Shown here piece by piece: positions 19,545 to 29,005 of a stretch of DNA of 64,000 nucleotides. Location of the stretch: contig NZ_JACHXN010000001.1 in the NCBI RefSeq assembly GCF_014192095.1, forward strand, positions 1 to 64,000. The letters are read 5' to 3'. Every line of letters starts with the position of its first letter. Position 1 is the stretch's first letter. Source of the DNA: Phyllobacterium trifolii. GTDB taxonomy: Bacteria; Pseudomonadota; Alphaproteobacteria; Rhizobiales; Rhizobiaceae. A program made the translations under genes and the position numbers. The notes beneath the pieces were generated by a model, which ran no database searches, was not told where the DNA came from, and was given only the letters and a program-made list of their open reading frames with translations.

Positions 19545-20585
19545 ATTCGATTCAACAGTCGTAGGATACAGACTCTGATACGCCAAAAATATGCGGGAGC
19601 GCTGCAAGCATCAATTTTCGCTTGGGACTCGGTATCCAGCATTCTGACGACGACGTGCAGACGCTCATAGGTGAAGGCCTCATTCGTCAGGGTTGATGTT
19701 GCCGCCCGAATCTCATCCGGCGAGATTGACATGTTGCCCGTCGCTAAGGGCCTGAAGTTCAGCGAATTAGTGCGCTAAACTGTCAACTTTAGCCGAATAA
19801 CTCACGCGACGGACCACGTCAGAGTGTTTATTTGACAGACATGCGAGCGAGAGCAGTCTAATCCTGTTGCGCCTGGAATTCTTTGCAACTAGGCCCGGCG
19901 CTTTGGCCCATCCTTCGATAAGTAAGACTCTCCCGCCGGGCCCCGCCCGATTTAGTTGGTCGAAACCATGACAGGCAACATGAATTTGAGTTTCTGTCCG
20001 CTCCGCGAGGCAGTATTGTTGACATTCCGGTTCATTGACGTGGGATCTCAACTCATCACAGGCGGAGGATCGGATGAGAATGTTGCTTGCTGCCTGACCG
20101 TTGCAGCAAGGCGCGTCAAATTGGGATCCAACGCCGAAATAACGCGCCGAGGCTAATAAAACTCAAGGTGAGCAATGTCGGTCCGGGGGGTGCGAAACCG
20201 GGAAAATCCGACTACCTTCATTGCCGCGAGAAGCTCTGTCATAAGACGCGCTGTAACGGCAGACAGCCGCGATCTCGACCAACCGAACGCGAAACACAGC
20301 GGCGTTGTCCCTGCTTGGTCGTCAAGTCCGAAACGGTTCCAACTCAGTGGCATGAAGTTTTTTGACCATTTGGAACCATCGCGCTCATTGCGCGTTTTAT
20401 CTTTGCCAGGATGGCATTGGACAAGTTCCAAAAAGTATCCTGACACGAGGCTCAGTATAGTCCAACCAAAATGGGCTATCTGGGCCTCACTTGTCTTCAT
20501 GGACCATGTAGCCAAGATTTGCTCCTTTGAATTGGATCGAATTGCGCTTCCAAACGTTGAGCGAATTCAACCAGGAGGACCAGCC
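19545..20585. other. About 1 kb with no convincing gene
   Basis: It lies between the LCP gene and a small conserved gene. A minus-strand frame starting ATG 19732 (MSISPDEIRAATSTLTNEAF onward) looks protein-like for about 50 residues, then runs into the LCP 3' end; it may be the front of a truncated gene. Other frames have no ribosome sites. An EcfG-type promoter sits at 20372-20396. Confidence 0.35.
20372..20396 (+). promoter_or_regulatory. EcfG-type general stress promoter
   Basis: GGAAC (20372-20376), a 16-base spacer, and CGTT (20393-20396) match the EcfG consensus exactly. It points at the small gene starting at 20586, giving a predicted leader of about 180 bases. Confidence 0.65.
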
Positions 20586-20891
20586 ATGAACGCAGCCAAT
20601 CTGCAAATTGAAGGTCTCTGTCTCGCCATTGCATCGATAAACCGGTTGCTCGTGGCCAAGGGGCTCGTTTCGCAAGAAGAGTTGGACGTCGCGTTTCAAA
20701 AAGCCGAGGCGACCGCCCATGGGGATAATCGTTTTATCGAAGAGTTGTTGCCGTCAAATCGGAATGCTGTTTGCTTTCCTATCAGGGTTCTGCAGGTCGC
20801 AAATGACACTGGAGCCGAAAAACCGTGGTCCTTCTCAGAACTGGCCAAACTCGTTGGGGAAACCAAAGAACCTTATAATGATCAGCTCTAG
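20586..20891 (+). CDS. Conserved hypothetical protein, 101 residues
   Basis: The start ATG 20586 has CAGGAGGA eight bases upstream, so the much longer upstream open frame is rejected. The product is soluble and helical. Its N-terminus LQIEGLCLAIASINRLLVAKG is followed by LVSQEELDVAFQKAEATA, which resembles small uncharacterised proteins of rhizobia. No catalytic motif is visible. A perfect EcfG-type promoter 190 bases upstream suggests a stationary-phase or stress-induced protein. It converges on the pentapeptide gene. Confidence 0.75.
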   Translation: MNAANLQIEGLCLAIASINRLLVAKGLVSQEELDVAFQKAEATAHGDNRFIEELLPSNRNAVCFPIRVLQVANDTGAEKPWSFSELAKLVGETKEPYNDQL

Positions 20892-20899
20892 GCGACTTC

Positions 20900-21601
20900 T
20901 TAATCAGCCGTGCAGGGCCAACTACTGGGCGTAGACAGTCCAGCCGGTAGCCTGGTTGAAGTGTCACCACACGCAAGATCGATTTGTGACTGCTGCAAGC
21001 CCTGCGCTGCAGACAAGTCCACGCCTTCTATTCTGGTCCGGAACATGAATGCGCCTTCGAACACGGGTTTGCCTCCGATGGTAGCCCCCGTCAGGTCAGC
21101 GCGCGACAGGTTTGCAAGGAAAAACCGTGCGTCCGCCAGTGCTGCCTTCTGGAAATTCGCACGCCCCAGTTCCGCTTTCTCGAAGTTTGCGTTCTTGAGG
21201 CTTGCTCCGCTGAAATCCGCGCGCTGAAATTCCGCGCTGGCGAAAGATGCGCCATCGGCAGAAATGCCGGCGAAGCTTGATCGATAGGCTTCGACCCTTG
21301 AGAAGTTGGCTTTCTCGGCTTTGGCACCCGCCAGGGATGCCCGCATCAAGCTGGCTTTTTCGAAATTTGCAGACGTCAGGTTGGAATTGCCTAAATCCGT
21401 CGCATTGAAATCGGTTCCAATCAGATTGGCTCCCTCGAGGTTGCTCCCCGGTATGATAATGCTTTTCTTGCTGCACTCGCTCCAGTCCAGGCCTGGCGAA
21501 GCCGTACTGCCACAATCTGCTGCTGCAGCTGGATCGTATCCCAATGCGGATACCGTCGCTGCAAACACCATCGCGAAAGCCAAACACCTTACCGTTTGCA
21601 T
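20900..21601 (-). CDS. Secreted pentapeptide-repeat protein
   Basis: A 233-residue protein with a Sec signal peptide (MQTVRCLAFAMVFAATVSA up to about 28). It is followed by a cysteine-containing linker and about 25 tandem pentapeptide repeats of the A(D/N)LXX type, such as GANLIGTDFN, KANFSRVEAY and RADFSGASLK. These form a right-handed beta helix. The C-terminal tail holds two cysteines. Role unknown; some members mimic DNA or scaffold periplasmic complexes. ATG 21601 is favoured by GAGGAG ten bases before it; ATG 21619 is possible. A decayed copy of its 3' end lies at 17.4 kb. Confidence 0.87.
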   Translation of the reverse strand: MQTVRCLAFAMVFAATVSALGYDPAAAADCGSTASPGLDWSECSKKSIIIPGSNLEGANLIGTDFNATDLGNSNLTSANFEKASLMRASLAGAKAEKANFSRVEAYRSSFAGISADGASFASAEFQRADFSGASLKNANFEKAELGRANFQKAALADARFFLANLSRADLTGATIGGKPVFEGAFMFRTRIEGVDLSAAQGLQQSQIDLACGDTSTRLPAGLSTPSSWPCTAD

Positions 21602-21730
21602 TGCTGAGACTCTCCTCATCCAGTTGGCAGAATGGCGCTTTGCCGGCCGAAATTCAATTCCGGGTGATCGCTAAAAGCGTATACTCGTATCGATAGGTCC
21701 CGTGAAGAGGACTTATCGCCAAGGACGGAT

Positions 21731-22159
21731 ATGGGTAGAGCGTATTTCTTGAGACTGGTTGTCGGCGCACTGCTGTTGTTCGCTGAGCCTGCGATTGCGT
21801 TTGCCGAGGAGGCCGTCGAAACGGCTCAATCAATCATAAAACAGCAAATAGATGCCTTTCTCAGAGACGATGCGCGTACCGCATTTTCTTTCGCTTCGCC
21901 AGAGATACAGGGCAAGTTCCTCAACGAGTCCCTCTTTTTTGAGATGGTCAAGAAGGCCTACCAACCTGTTTATCGGCCGGGCAATTTCGCCTTCGGACGA
22001 AACAAGGTCGCTGGCGATCAGGTGATCCAGGAGGTCCTGATCACCGGACCAGATGGCAAGGATTGGACTGCCATCTACCAACTCGTGAAACAACCCGACG
22101 GCACCTACAAGATCAACGGCGTCCAGATCGTTCATTCCGCGCCCGGCCCCGCGATCTGA
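21731..22159 (+). CDS. DUF4864-type periplasmic protein
   Basis: This 142-residue protein has a cleavable signal peptide (VVGALLLFAEPAIAFA, cut near residue 25). A DUF4864-like domain follows, beginning with AQSIIKQQIDAFLRDDARTA and continuing FSFASPEIQGKF. The C-terminal YQLVKQPDGTYKINGVQIV is typical of this NTF2-like fold. Function is unknown in the family. AAGGACGGAT precedes the ATG. It is divergent from the pentapeptide gene and converges with the amidinotransferase gene. Confidence 0.8.
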   Translation: MGRAYFLRLVVGALLLFAEPAIAFAEEAVETAQSIIKQQIDAFLRDDARTAFSFASPEIQGKFLNESLFFEMVKKAYQPVYRPGNFAFGRNKVAGDQVIQEVLITGPDGKDWTAIYQLVKQPDGTYKINGVQIVHSAPGPAI

Positions 22160-22174
22160 ACCGTCTGTCGTATC

Positions 22175-23110
22175 CTATTCCGGTGACCGCAAAAGCGCTT
22201 GCGCCATGCAGTGAATACCACCACCGGTTTTGGAGATTTCGCCCATGTCGACCGCAGCGACTTCAAATCCCGTGGCCTTCAGCTTTTCGATCAAGGTCTT
22301 GCTCGACGTTGGTGCGATGACGCGGTCCTTGCCGAGCGACATGAAGTTGCAGCCCAGATTCATCGTATCCTGAAATGGCACATCGATGATCTCGTGACCC
22401 TTGGATTTCAGCCAGTCGACGATCGCCGGCTCCGTGCAGGCAAGACAGACTGCTGTTAATTTCGGCGCGATCGGCACAACCATCAAATCGATGTGGACGT
22501 AGTATTCGTCGATGAACGCAAGGCGCGTCTCCCAGCCCTCCTTGCGGAACCAGTCTTCGACCTGCCGGGCGCCCTCCTCCTGCGTGCGTGCGCCGCCGCA
22601 ACCGATGAGCACACAGCCCTCCTCGATGACGTTGAAATCACCGCCCTCGAATGTGCCGGCAGTGACCATGTCGTAGATCGGAATGCCGAGCCGCTCATAG
22701 GTGCGGATGGCGGCATAGTTTTCGCCGCGACGCCACCAGTTGGCCATGGCGGTGATGATCGCACCATAGGGTGTCATCACACTCGAATCGCGTGAATAGA
22801 CCTGCATCGGCAGCTCACGCTCCGGCTCGTGCCAGTGGATCTTCACGCCAAAATGTTCGTAGGTCGCAACCAGCTCCTTGTGCTGGGCCTGCGCGGTCTG
22901 GATGTTGCACGGCGCTTCGCGCAAATGTTTGCGCGACAGCGAACTTGTCGCCATATGCCGCAAGAAGGCTGGCGAACCAAGTAGCACGTCAGTTAGCGGA
23001 TCCGTTTCATTGCGAAACCCCCAGCCTTTGAGTGGTTTGGTGCCGCCATTGGCATTGCGCCGCTTCAGAGTGAAAGCATTGGCCGCAAAGTCCTGTTCGT
23101 GACGTGTCAT
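22175..23110 (-). CDS. Amidinotransferase / dimethylarginine dimethylaminohydrolase-like enzyme
   Basis: A 311-residue guanidino-group-modifying enzyme of the pentein fold. The catalytic pattern is visible: EGGDFNVIE with acidic residues, the histidine in YYVHIDLMV, and the nucleophilic cysteine in GGGIHCMAQAL near the C-terminus. Family members hydrolyse or transfer the guanidine carbon of arginine or methylarginine. ATG 23110 is chosen because TAGGAG lies eight bases upstream; it follows the M20 gene by 11 bases, so the two are co-transcribed. The exact substrate is not determined by sequence. A decayed partial copy lies at 17.45-17.62 kb. Confidence 0.87.
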   Translation of the reverse strand: MTRHEQDFAANAFTLKRRNANGGTKPLKGWGFRNETDPLTDVLLGSPAFLRHMATSSLSRKHLREAPCNIQTAQAQHKELVATYEHFGVKIHWHEPERELPMQVYSRDSSVMTPYGAIITAMANWWRRGENYAAIRTYERLGIPIYDMVTAGTFEGGDFNVIEEGCVLIGCGGARTQEEGARQVEDWFRKEGWETRLAFIDEYYVHIDLMVVPIAPKLTAVCLACTEPAIVDWLKSKGHEIIDVPFQDTMNLGCNFMSLGKDRVIAPTSSKTLIEKLKATGFEVAAVDMGEISKTGGGIHCMAQALLRSPE

Positions 23111-23121
23111 TGGACTGTCTC

Positions 23122-24711
23122 CTATTGTGCGCCGGTGGGTATCCACCACTCGCGCCCGCGTGCAGTTGTTACATATTCCGGCCAGCGGAAATGGATTGGC
23201 GGTTCGTAATCACACAGCGGCGCGATCCACTTCGAGCCGCCAACGCCGCCGCCTGTGCGTTCGATGAATTCATCCTTTGCCAGTTTTCGCGCGCCTTCGT
23301 CCTCAAGCAGGCGCAAGGCCGTCAACGCAACAGTCTTCGCAGCGCAGACCACCATCGGATCGATCGTCGCCGGAATGCCGCCAAGCGCGTTCATCACCCA
23401 GCTTGGATAAGCGTATCCCTTGGGTGCTTTCAGCGCCGGTCGCGCCACATAGAAACGCACCGTCGGCGCGTGCCAGGTCATATCGGTATAATCGTCTGAC
23501 GTGGAGTTGATTTGTGACGGCGGCAGGTCACGGCGGAGGATTGCTTCGGCCTCCTGCGGTGAAATCAGCTTCTCGCATTCGTCGATGAATGGCTCGTCCA
23601 TTGCCTCGACACCAGCATTAATCTGGATTTCACGCGCAATGGCCTTCGCCGTCTCATCCCAACGCGGCGCGCCGACAATGTTGAGTGCCTCCCAGGTGAT
23701 TTCAGCCATCGCGTGATTGGCAAGGCCTGGGCGCGACTTGCAAACCCAGTGCCGTTCCACCCGGCAGCCTGTCATCGCCGCAGCGTGCTCGGCATTGCGG
23801 TCGAGCGCTGCGGTCAACTGTTCCGCCATGGCAATCGTCGGCACGCGCATCATGTATTGAATCTCGGCAAGACCCGCCGGAAGATTGTCGGCCGTCGCCT
23901 GCCCCGCCGTCAGGATTGCCTCGCTGATCGACCAGCCGCCCTGATGCGGCAGCATGGAATCGCGCAATGCCTTTGACGCCATGTACATCATCATCAGCGC
24001 GTCATTGGCGCCTGGCGCCCGGACGGCGGAATGAGATTGCGGGATGGGAGCGCCGTCGCTCAAACCCCATCGCTCCGGTTGATCGCAGACGAAACGGTAG
24101 ATCATCGAATAGGCGGCGCCGCAATGCGTGTCCCAACGCACGGTATTGCACAGTGGCAGCATATAGAACGGATGAAACGAGATCATGCCGTCCAGCCCGT
24201 CATAATAGCCCCTGGCGGCGTGGATCGGCTTGGAACCGCGCACCTTCTCGGCGGGCTCCCCGGTAAGGCGCAACGTCCCCGCGATGCCATGTCTTTCCAT
24301 AGCGGCCTTGGTTGCCAGCAAACCACCCAGACCAGATATGCCAAGACCGGAATGCGGATCCGTATGTCCACCCGCGTGCTCGCGCAGTCCCTGGCGTGGC
24401 CGCTTGACGGTCGATGCGTCCTGGCAGTTTCCCGGGACCGCATCGTACTCGGCATACATGCCGATCGTCGGCGACTTGCCATTTGTTCCGGCCTTGTTAG
24501 TCCAATGGGCGCAAAATGCCGTTGGCATGCCGCCTGAGCCAACCTCGACTTCAAAACCTTCTTCACGCAGCCGCGTCACGTACCAATCGGCCGATTGATA
24601 TTCGCGCCATGCAGTCTCGCCGAAATCAAAGATCGTGCGGGTCCAGGACGACAGATCAGACGCGTGGCCGTCAACGAAATTCAATGCCGATGCCGCTGCT
24701 GCCGTGATCAA
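23122..24711 (-). CDS. M20-family amidohydrolase (AbgB-like)
   Basis: A 529-residue metallo-amidohydrolase related to aminobenzoyl-glutamate hydrolase subunit B. Metal-site features include GMYAEYDAVPG, the HAGGHTDPHSGLGISG block and GEPAEKVRGSKP. A dimerisation insert lies in the middle, and the C-terminal STSDDYTDMTWHAPT is typical. It would cleave an amide from an amino acid or amidated compound. The start is TTG 24711, with GGGAGA six bases upstream. It is read divergently from the adjacent LysR gene, which probably controls it. Confidence 0.85.
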   Translation of the reverse strand: MITAAAASALNFVDGHASDLSSWTRTIFDFGETAWREYQSADWYVTRLREEGFEVEVGSGGMPTAFCAHWTNKAGTNGKSPTIGMYAEYDAVPGNCQDASTVKRPRQGLREHAGGHTDPHSGLGISGLGGLLATKAAMERHGIAGTLRLTGEPAEKVRGSKPIHAARGYYDGLDGMISFHPFYMLPLCNTVRWDTHCGAAYSMIYRFVCDQPERWGLSDGAPIPQSHSAVRAPGANDALMMMYMASKALRDSMLPHQGGWSISEAILTAGQATADNLPAGLAEIQYMMRVPTIAMAEQLTAALDRNAEHAAAMTGCRVERHWVCKSRPGLANHAMAEITWEALNIVGAPRWDETAKAIAREIQINAGVEAMDEPFIDECEKLISPQEAEAILRRDLPPSQINSTSDDYTDMTWHAPTVRFYVARPALKAPKGYAYPSWVMNALGGIPATIDPMVVCAAKTVALTALRLLEDEGARKLAKDEFIERTGGGVGGSKWIAPLCDYEPPIHFRWPEYVTTARGREWWIPTGAQ

Positions 24712-24821
24712 ATTCTGTCTCCCGCTGCCTGGAGATAATCATCTGGAAGGCGGGACAAAAAGTGATATGTTTTTTCCAAACGTGCAAATTCTATTCACCC
24801 CTCCCTCACAAGGACCGTCTG

Positions 24822-25712
24822 ATGCGGATACCATCCACCCAGGCCCTTCGCGCGCTGGAAAGCTTCGCCAGGCACGGCAGCGTCTGGCGAGCGGCGGAAG
24901 AATTGCATCTGACCCGCAGCGCGGTCAGTCATCAATTGCGGCTGCTCGAACGCGATCTCGGGTTCGAGCTGCTGCAACGGGATGGAAAAGGCGTCACGCT
25001 GACGCCTCGCGGCCGCAAATATGCCAATGATGTTCGCAAGGCGCTCATCGTCATCGACGATGCAGGCGAACGGCAAAGCCCGGCTGGTACTGGCGGTTCA
25101 TTGTGCATTAGCTGCACGGCGGGCTTCGCTTCGCTGTGGCTATGCACCCATATTGCCGAGTTTCAGGAGAAATATCCTGATGTGGCGCTGCGCATCATAA
25201 CGCCGCGCAAGCTCGATGATGTCAGCGATGCCAGCGTCGACCTCTTTATTGCGTTTGGCGATGGCAATTGGCCGAGTAGATCGGTCGAACTCCTGTGCGA
25301 GGTGGAATTCACTCCGCTATGCAGTCCGGTTCTTCTTAACAATCTCGGCGGCATCGCCGAACCGAAGGACATCTTGCGCGCGCCGTTGTTACATCTCGGC
25401 GATTTCGAGGACTGGACCCGGTGGCTTGCCCTCGCCAATGTCGACAATCCTGATTCGGAACGAGGCATCGTTTTTTCCGACATGAACCTCGTCTATTCGG
25501 CCGCCATCACCGCGCAGGGCATCGCCATGGGCGATGAACTCACCTGTCGCAAAGCCATGAGAGCTGGTCAACTCATCCGGCCGTTCGATCTCAGCATCAA
25601 ATCACCGAAGTCCTATTTTCTCGTCACAGATTATGCGAAAATCGATCATGCTGCTCAGCTTGCATTCACGCAGTGGTTGAAATCGCGCTTGTCGCAAACC
25701 CGCAACGCATGA
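24822..25712 (+). CDS. LysR-family transcriptional regulator
   Basis: This 296-residue LTTR has an N-terminal winged helix (LRALESFARHGSVWRAAEEL then LTRSAVSHQLRLLERDLG), with SFARHGSVWRAA as in the GcvA-like subgroup, followed by a periplasmic-binding-protein-like effector domain. ATG 24822 has AAGGA nine bases upstream. It is divergent from the M20-amidinotransferase pair and followed by the ABC importer genes, so it probably senses the substrate or product and controls both sides. Confidence 0.92.
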   Translation: MRIPSTQALRALESFARHGSVWRAAEELHLTRSAVSHQLRLLERDLGFELLQRDGKGVTLTPRGRKYANDVRKALIVIDDAGERQSPAGTGGSLCISCTAGFASLWLCTHIAEFQEKYPDVALRIITPRKLDDVSDASVDLFIAFGDGNWPSRSVELLCEVEFTPLCSPVLLNNLGGIAEPKDILRAPLLHLGDFEDWTRWLALANVDNPDSERGIVFSDMNLVYSAAITAQGIAMGDELTCRKAMRAGQLIRPFDLSIKSPKSYFLVTDYAKIDHAAQLAFTQWLKSRLSQTRNA

Positions 25713-25742
25713 AACGCAGCCATGAGCGCTCTCGCGCAGTGG

Positions 25743-25759
25743 CGTGAATTTCATTCACG
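25743..25759. promoter_or_regulatory. Palindromic operator-like site
   Basis: CGTGAAT-TTC-ATTCACG is a perfect inverted repeat with seven-base arms, 80 bases before the ABC ATPase start. LysR regulators bind such interrupted dyads (T-N11-A type), so this is a candidate site for the adjacent LysR protein. Binding is inferred. Confidence 0.45.
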
Positions 25760-25838
25760 TATCGCGGCAATATAATTCAATTGTCGAGATCGCGGATTGT
25801 GCCTAGGCTTCTCACAAAAGCAGGGGAAAGAGGTCTCA

Positions 25839-26945
25839 ATGCCTCAAAGCATGCAACCGGGCGATGCGAAAGCCGCCGAGATCAAGGCTGTATCGATTGG
25901 CAAGACGTTCGGCGCGTTCCATGCGCTGAAAAATCTCTCGCTCGACATAGGTCGGGGCGAGTTCCTTACCCTTCTCGGCCCTTCCGGTTCAGGCAAAACG
26001 ACTTTTCTCATGATCCTTGCCGGATTCACTGCACCGACGACCGGACGCCTGGTCATGGATGGCAAGGACATCACTGACGTGCCGGCCGAAGACCGTTCCT
26101 ACGGCATGGTGTTTCAGGGTTATGCGCTATTCCCACACCTGACCGTCGAGCAGAACATTGCCTTTCCGCTAAAGGTGCGGGGTCGTTCTTCGGCTGATGT
26201 CAAGCGCAAGGTCGGCGAGATGGTAGAGCGCGTTGGTCTTATTGGCCACGAAAAGAAGCTCCCGGCGAAGCTTTCCGGCGGTCAACAACAGCGCGTGGCG
26301 CTCGCCCGCGCTCTGGTGTTCGAACCCTCCGTTCTCCTGCTGGACGAGCCTTTTTCGGCTCTCGACAAGAACTTGCGCGAAATGATGCAGCAAGAAGTCA
26401 AACGCCTGCACCAGGAGACCGGCACGACCTTCGTTTTCGTCACGCACGACCAGTCCGAAGCGCTCGCCCTATCGTCGCGGGTCGCCATTTTCAATCATGG
26501 CGAACTCTTGCAGGTTGGCAAGCCGCAGGACGTCTATGAGCGGCCGTCGAACCGCTTCGTCGCCGAGTTTCTCGGGGAGATCAATCTTCTGCCACTCGAC
26601 ACCGTAGAGTTGAACGGCGAAACGGCCGCAGGCAAATTCGAGGACCGGACCATCGTCCTCAACAAATCCATTACCCTGGCGGGTAAGAAAGCCGTTGCCG
26701 CTGTCCGGCCCGAACATATGTTCATCTCGGCATCGCCGCAAACTTCGGACTGCAATGCCATCACCTGCCGGGTCGAAGGCGCCACCTATTTCGGCGCGTC
26801 GACCAAGTACCATTTGCGAACACGCAGCGGAACCAGTCTTGCGGTTTCAATGCCTACAGCCTCGACGTCGCCGATAGCGCCACAATCCGATGTGTGGGTT
26901 TCATGGCCGGTGCACCAAGGCTTTCTGCTGCCTGACGGAGGTTAG
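25839..26945 (+). CDS. ABC transporter ATP-binding protein (PotA-like)
   Basis: A 368-residue ATPase of the spermidine/putrescine type. Walker A is GPSGSGKTTF, the signature is LSGGQQQRVALARALV, Walker B is VLLLDEPFSALD, and a C-terminal TOBE domain (about 290-360) follows. It energises the importer encoded by the next genes. ATG 25839 has GAAAGAGG upstream; the frame extends further but lacks a better site. It is the first gene of an importer operon with a solute-binding protein and two permeases. Confidence 0.93.
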   Translation: MPQSMQPGDAKAAEIKAVSIGKTFGAFHALKNLSLDIGRGEFLTLLGPSGSGKTTFLMILAGFTAPTTGRLVMDGKDITDVPAEDRSYGMVFQGYALFPHLTVEQNIAFPLKVRGRSSADVKRKVGEMVERVGLIGHEKKLPAKLSGGQQQRVALARALVFEPSVLLLDEPFSALDKNLREMMQQEVKRLHQETGTTFVFVTHDQSEALALSSRVAIFNHGELLQVGKPQDVYERPSNRFVAEFLGEINLLPLDTVELNGETAAGKFEDRTIVLNKSITLAGKKAVAAVRPEHMFISASPQTSDCNAITCRVEGATYFGASTKYHLRTRSGTSLAVSMPTASTSPIAPQSDVWVSWPVHQGFLLPDGG

Positions 26946-26988
26946 GCAGCATTCGGAATGTACCAAATAACATCCAGAGGGAAACAAA

Positions 26989-28104
26989 ATGGATAATGCA
27001 TTTCAAAAGGACTGCCTCGAAATACTCGCCAGCAAGGTCGAGAAAGGGGAAATCAGTCGCCGCCGCTTTACACAGATGGCCGCAATGCTGCTCGCAGGCG
27101 CTCCTGCGCTCCTGCGCTCAACCGGTTCATACGCACAAGCGAAGGAACTCGTGCTGGTCAACTGGGGCGGCGACGCCATGACGGCCTATGACAAGGCTTA
27201 CGGCCAGCCGTTCACCAAGGAAAGCGGCGTCACGGTCAAGATGGATGGTTCTGGTCCCACGGAAGGGGCGATCACTGCCCAGTTCAAGAGCGGCAAACCA
27301 AGCTGGGATTTGATGGACATCGACCCATTCTCCGGCATTTCCCTTGGCAAGCAGGGCATGCTGGAAGAAATCGACTACAAGACCGTCGACAAGAACAAGA
27401 TGCGGCCAGGCTTTGGCTGGGATCATGCGGCCTCGACCTATTTCTTCTCCTATATCATCGCGTATGATTCGTCGAAATTCGGCGACCAGGCCCCAACAGG
27501 CATGGCCGATTTCTTCGACGTGAAGAAGTTTCCCGGCAAACGATCGCTGTATAAGTGGGGCTCGGCCATGTGGGAAGCAGCACTCCTCGCCGATGGTGTT
27601 GCACCGGAAAAGCTCTATCCGCTGGACCTCAAGCGCGCGCATGACAAGATTGCCGCATTCAAGGAAAACGTTGTGGCCTATTGGGGCGGCGGCGCGGAAA
27701 GCCAGTCTGTTTTGATGGATGGCGAAGCCTCGATGGCACTCATCTGGTCGACGCGCGCCTCATTGCTGGAGCAAGATTCCGGCGGCAATATCAAGTTCAT
27801 CTGGGACCAGGGCCTGATTTCTCCCGGCGCGCTCGGCGTGATGAAGGGAAATCCCGGTGGCAAGGACAATGCGATGAAATTCATCGCCAGCGCGCAGACG
27901 CCGGAACGACAGCTAGAGATGTTCAACATGCTGGGCCAGGGCCCGGCAAATCCGGCGACGGACGCGCTGATCCCGGCGGACAAAAAGCGCATCAATCCTG
28001 TGGATCCTGCCAATATGTCCAAGCAGGTCCCGCTAGACATGGAGTGGTATGCCGAGAATTATGGCAAGGCATTCGACGAATACACGAAAGTCATCTCGGC
28101 TTGA
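26989..28104 (+). CDS. Polyamine-type extracellular solute-binding protein
   Basis: A 371-residue periplasmic binding protein of the PotD/PotF class. The N-terminus has a likely Tat signal: SRRRFTQMAAMLLAG near residue 24, cut after SYAQA. The ligand pocket region carries LVNWGGDAMTAYDKAY. Its partners (PotA-like ATPase, two PotB/PotC-like permeases) suggest a cationic or guanidino ligand, which fits the nearby amidinotransferase. The ligand remains inferred. Confidence 0.9.
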   Translation: MDNAFQKDCLEILASKVEKGEISRRRFTQMAAMLLAGAPALLRSTGSYAQAKELVLVNWGGDAMTAYDKAYGQPFTKESGVTVKMDGSGPTEGAITAQFKSGKPSWDLMDIDPFSGISLGKQGMLEEIDYKTVDKNKMRPGFGWDHAASTYFFSYIIAYDSSKFGDQAPTGMADFFDVKKFPGKRSLYKWGSAMWEAALLADGVAPEKLYPLDLKRAHDKIAAFKENVVAYWGGGAESQSVLMDGEASMALIWSTRASLLEQDSGGNIKFIWDQGLISPGALGVMKGNPGGKDNAMKFIASAQTPERQLEMFNMLGQGPANPATDALIPADKKRINPVDPANMSKQVPLDMEWYAENYGKAFDEYTKVISA

Positions 28105-28109
28105 TCGCT

Positions 28110-28140
28110 CTTGGCGCGAAAATTAAGTTTTCGCGCCAAG
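28110..28140. repeat. Perfect intercistronic hairpin
   Basis: CTTGGCGCGAAAA, a 5-base loop TTAAG, then TTTTCGCGCCAAG form a perfect 13-bp stem between the binding-protein stop and the permease start. It has no T-run, so it is better read as an mRNA-stabilising or processing hairpin that raises binding-protein yield than as a full terminator. Confidence 0.7.
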
Positions 28141-28170
28141 CCTTTGATTCATAAGGCTAGGAAAAAGCGA

Positions 28171-29004
28171 ATGATCGGAAAAACGATCACCTCTAGAAAG
28201 ATTCTGTTGCTGGCGCCGCTGTTGCTGTTCCTTGGACTTGCCTATGTCGTTCCATTTTTGGGTGTCGTCCGCTGGAGTTTCACCATGCCCGAAGTCGGGC
28301 TCGGCCAATACCGGGCGCTGATGACGGATCCTCTCGTCCAATCCGTCTTCATTCGGACCTTGCGGATTTGCCTTATCGTCACCGCCGCGGTGCTCGTTAC
28401 GGCCTATGCAATCGCCTATGTGTGGGTTCGGGGCAGTTCGGTTCAGCGCATGCTGGCGGAATTCTGCATTCTCGTTCCCTTCTGGATATCGGTGCTGACG
28501 CGAGCCTTCGGCTGGCTGGCGATGCTGTCCAACCGGGGGCTCATCAATACATGGCTGCAATCGGCCGGCGTCATCAGCGAACCGCTTGCACTCGCACGCA
28601 ATGAGCTTGGCGTCATCATCGGCATGACGCATTTCTTGATACCCTTTGCGGTGTTTCCGATCGCCTCGGCCATGCGCAGTATCGACGAACGTGTTTTGCT
28701 TGCGGCACGTGGCATGGGTGCATCGCGAACGCGTATTTTCTGGACTGTCTTCGTGCCGTTGACCTATGGCGGGTTGATCGGGGCCGCGCTGATTGTGTTT
28801 GTCTTCGCACTTGGCTTCTTCGTCACACCGGCCATTCTCGGCGGCGGCCGCAGCGTCATGGTGGCGGAACTGGTTTATCTCCGGATATTCCAGAGTCCGG
28901 ATTGGGGGCTTGGTGCAGCGATCAGCGTTGTCCTCGTATTGTTCATTGGTGCCCTTCTTGCGCTGATGCGACGCTTCATCAAACCTGCGCATCTGATTGG
29001 ATAA
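28171..29004 (+). CDS. ABC transporter permease (PotB-like)
   Basis: A 277-residue inner-membrane permease with six predicted membrane segments. The EAA motif region AARGMGASRTRIFWTVFVPL lies near residue 180. ATG 28171 has TAGGA eight bases upstream; the open frame continues upstream through the hairpin but has no usable start. It pairs with the frameshifted second permease. Confidence 0.9.
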   Translation: MIGKTITSRKILLLAPLLLFLGLAYVVPFLGVVRWSFTMPEVGLGQYRALMTDPLVQSVFIRTLRICLIVTAAVLVTAYAIAYVWVRGSSVQRMLAEFCILVPFWISVLTRAFGWLAMLSNRGLINTWLQSAGVISEPLALARNELGVIIGMTHFLIPFAVFPIASAMRSIDERVLLAARGMGASRTRIFWTVFVPLTYGGLIGAALIVFVFALGFFVTPAILGGGRSVMVAELVYLRIFQSPDWGLGAAISVVLVLFIGALLALMRRFIKPAHLIG

Positions 29005-29005
29005 T

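Noticed and set aside
20175-20585. N-terminal extension of the 101-residue protein
   Set aside because: The extension is not protein-like and ATG 20586 has a strong ribosome site.
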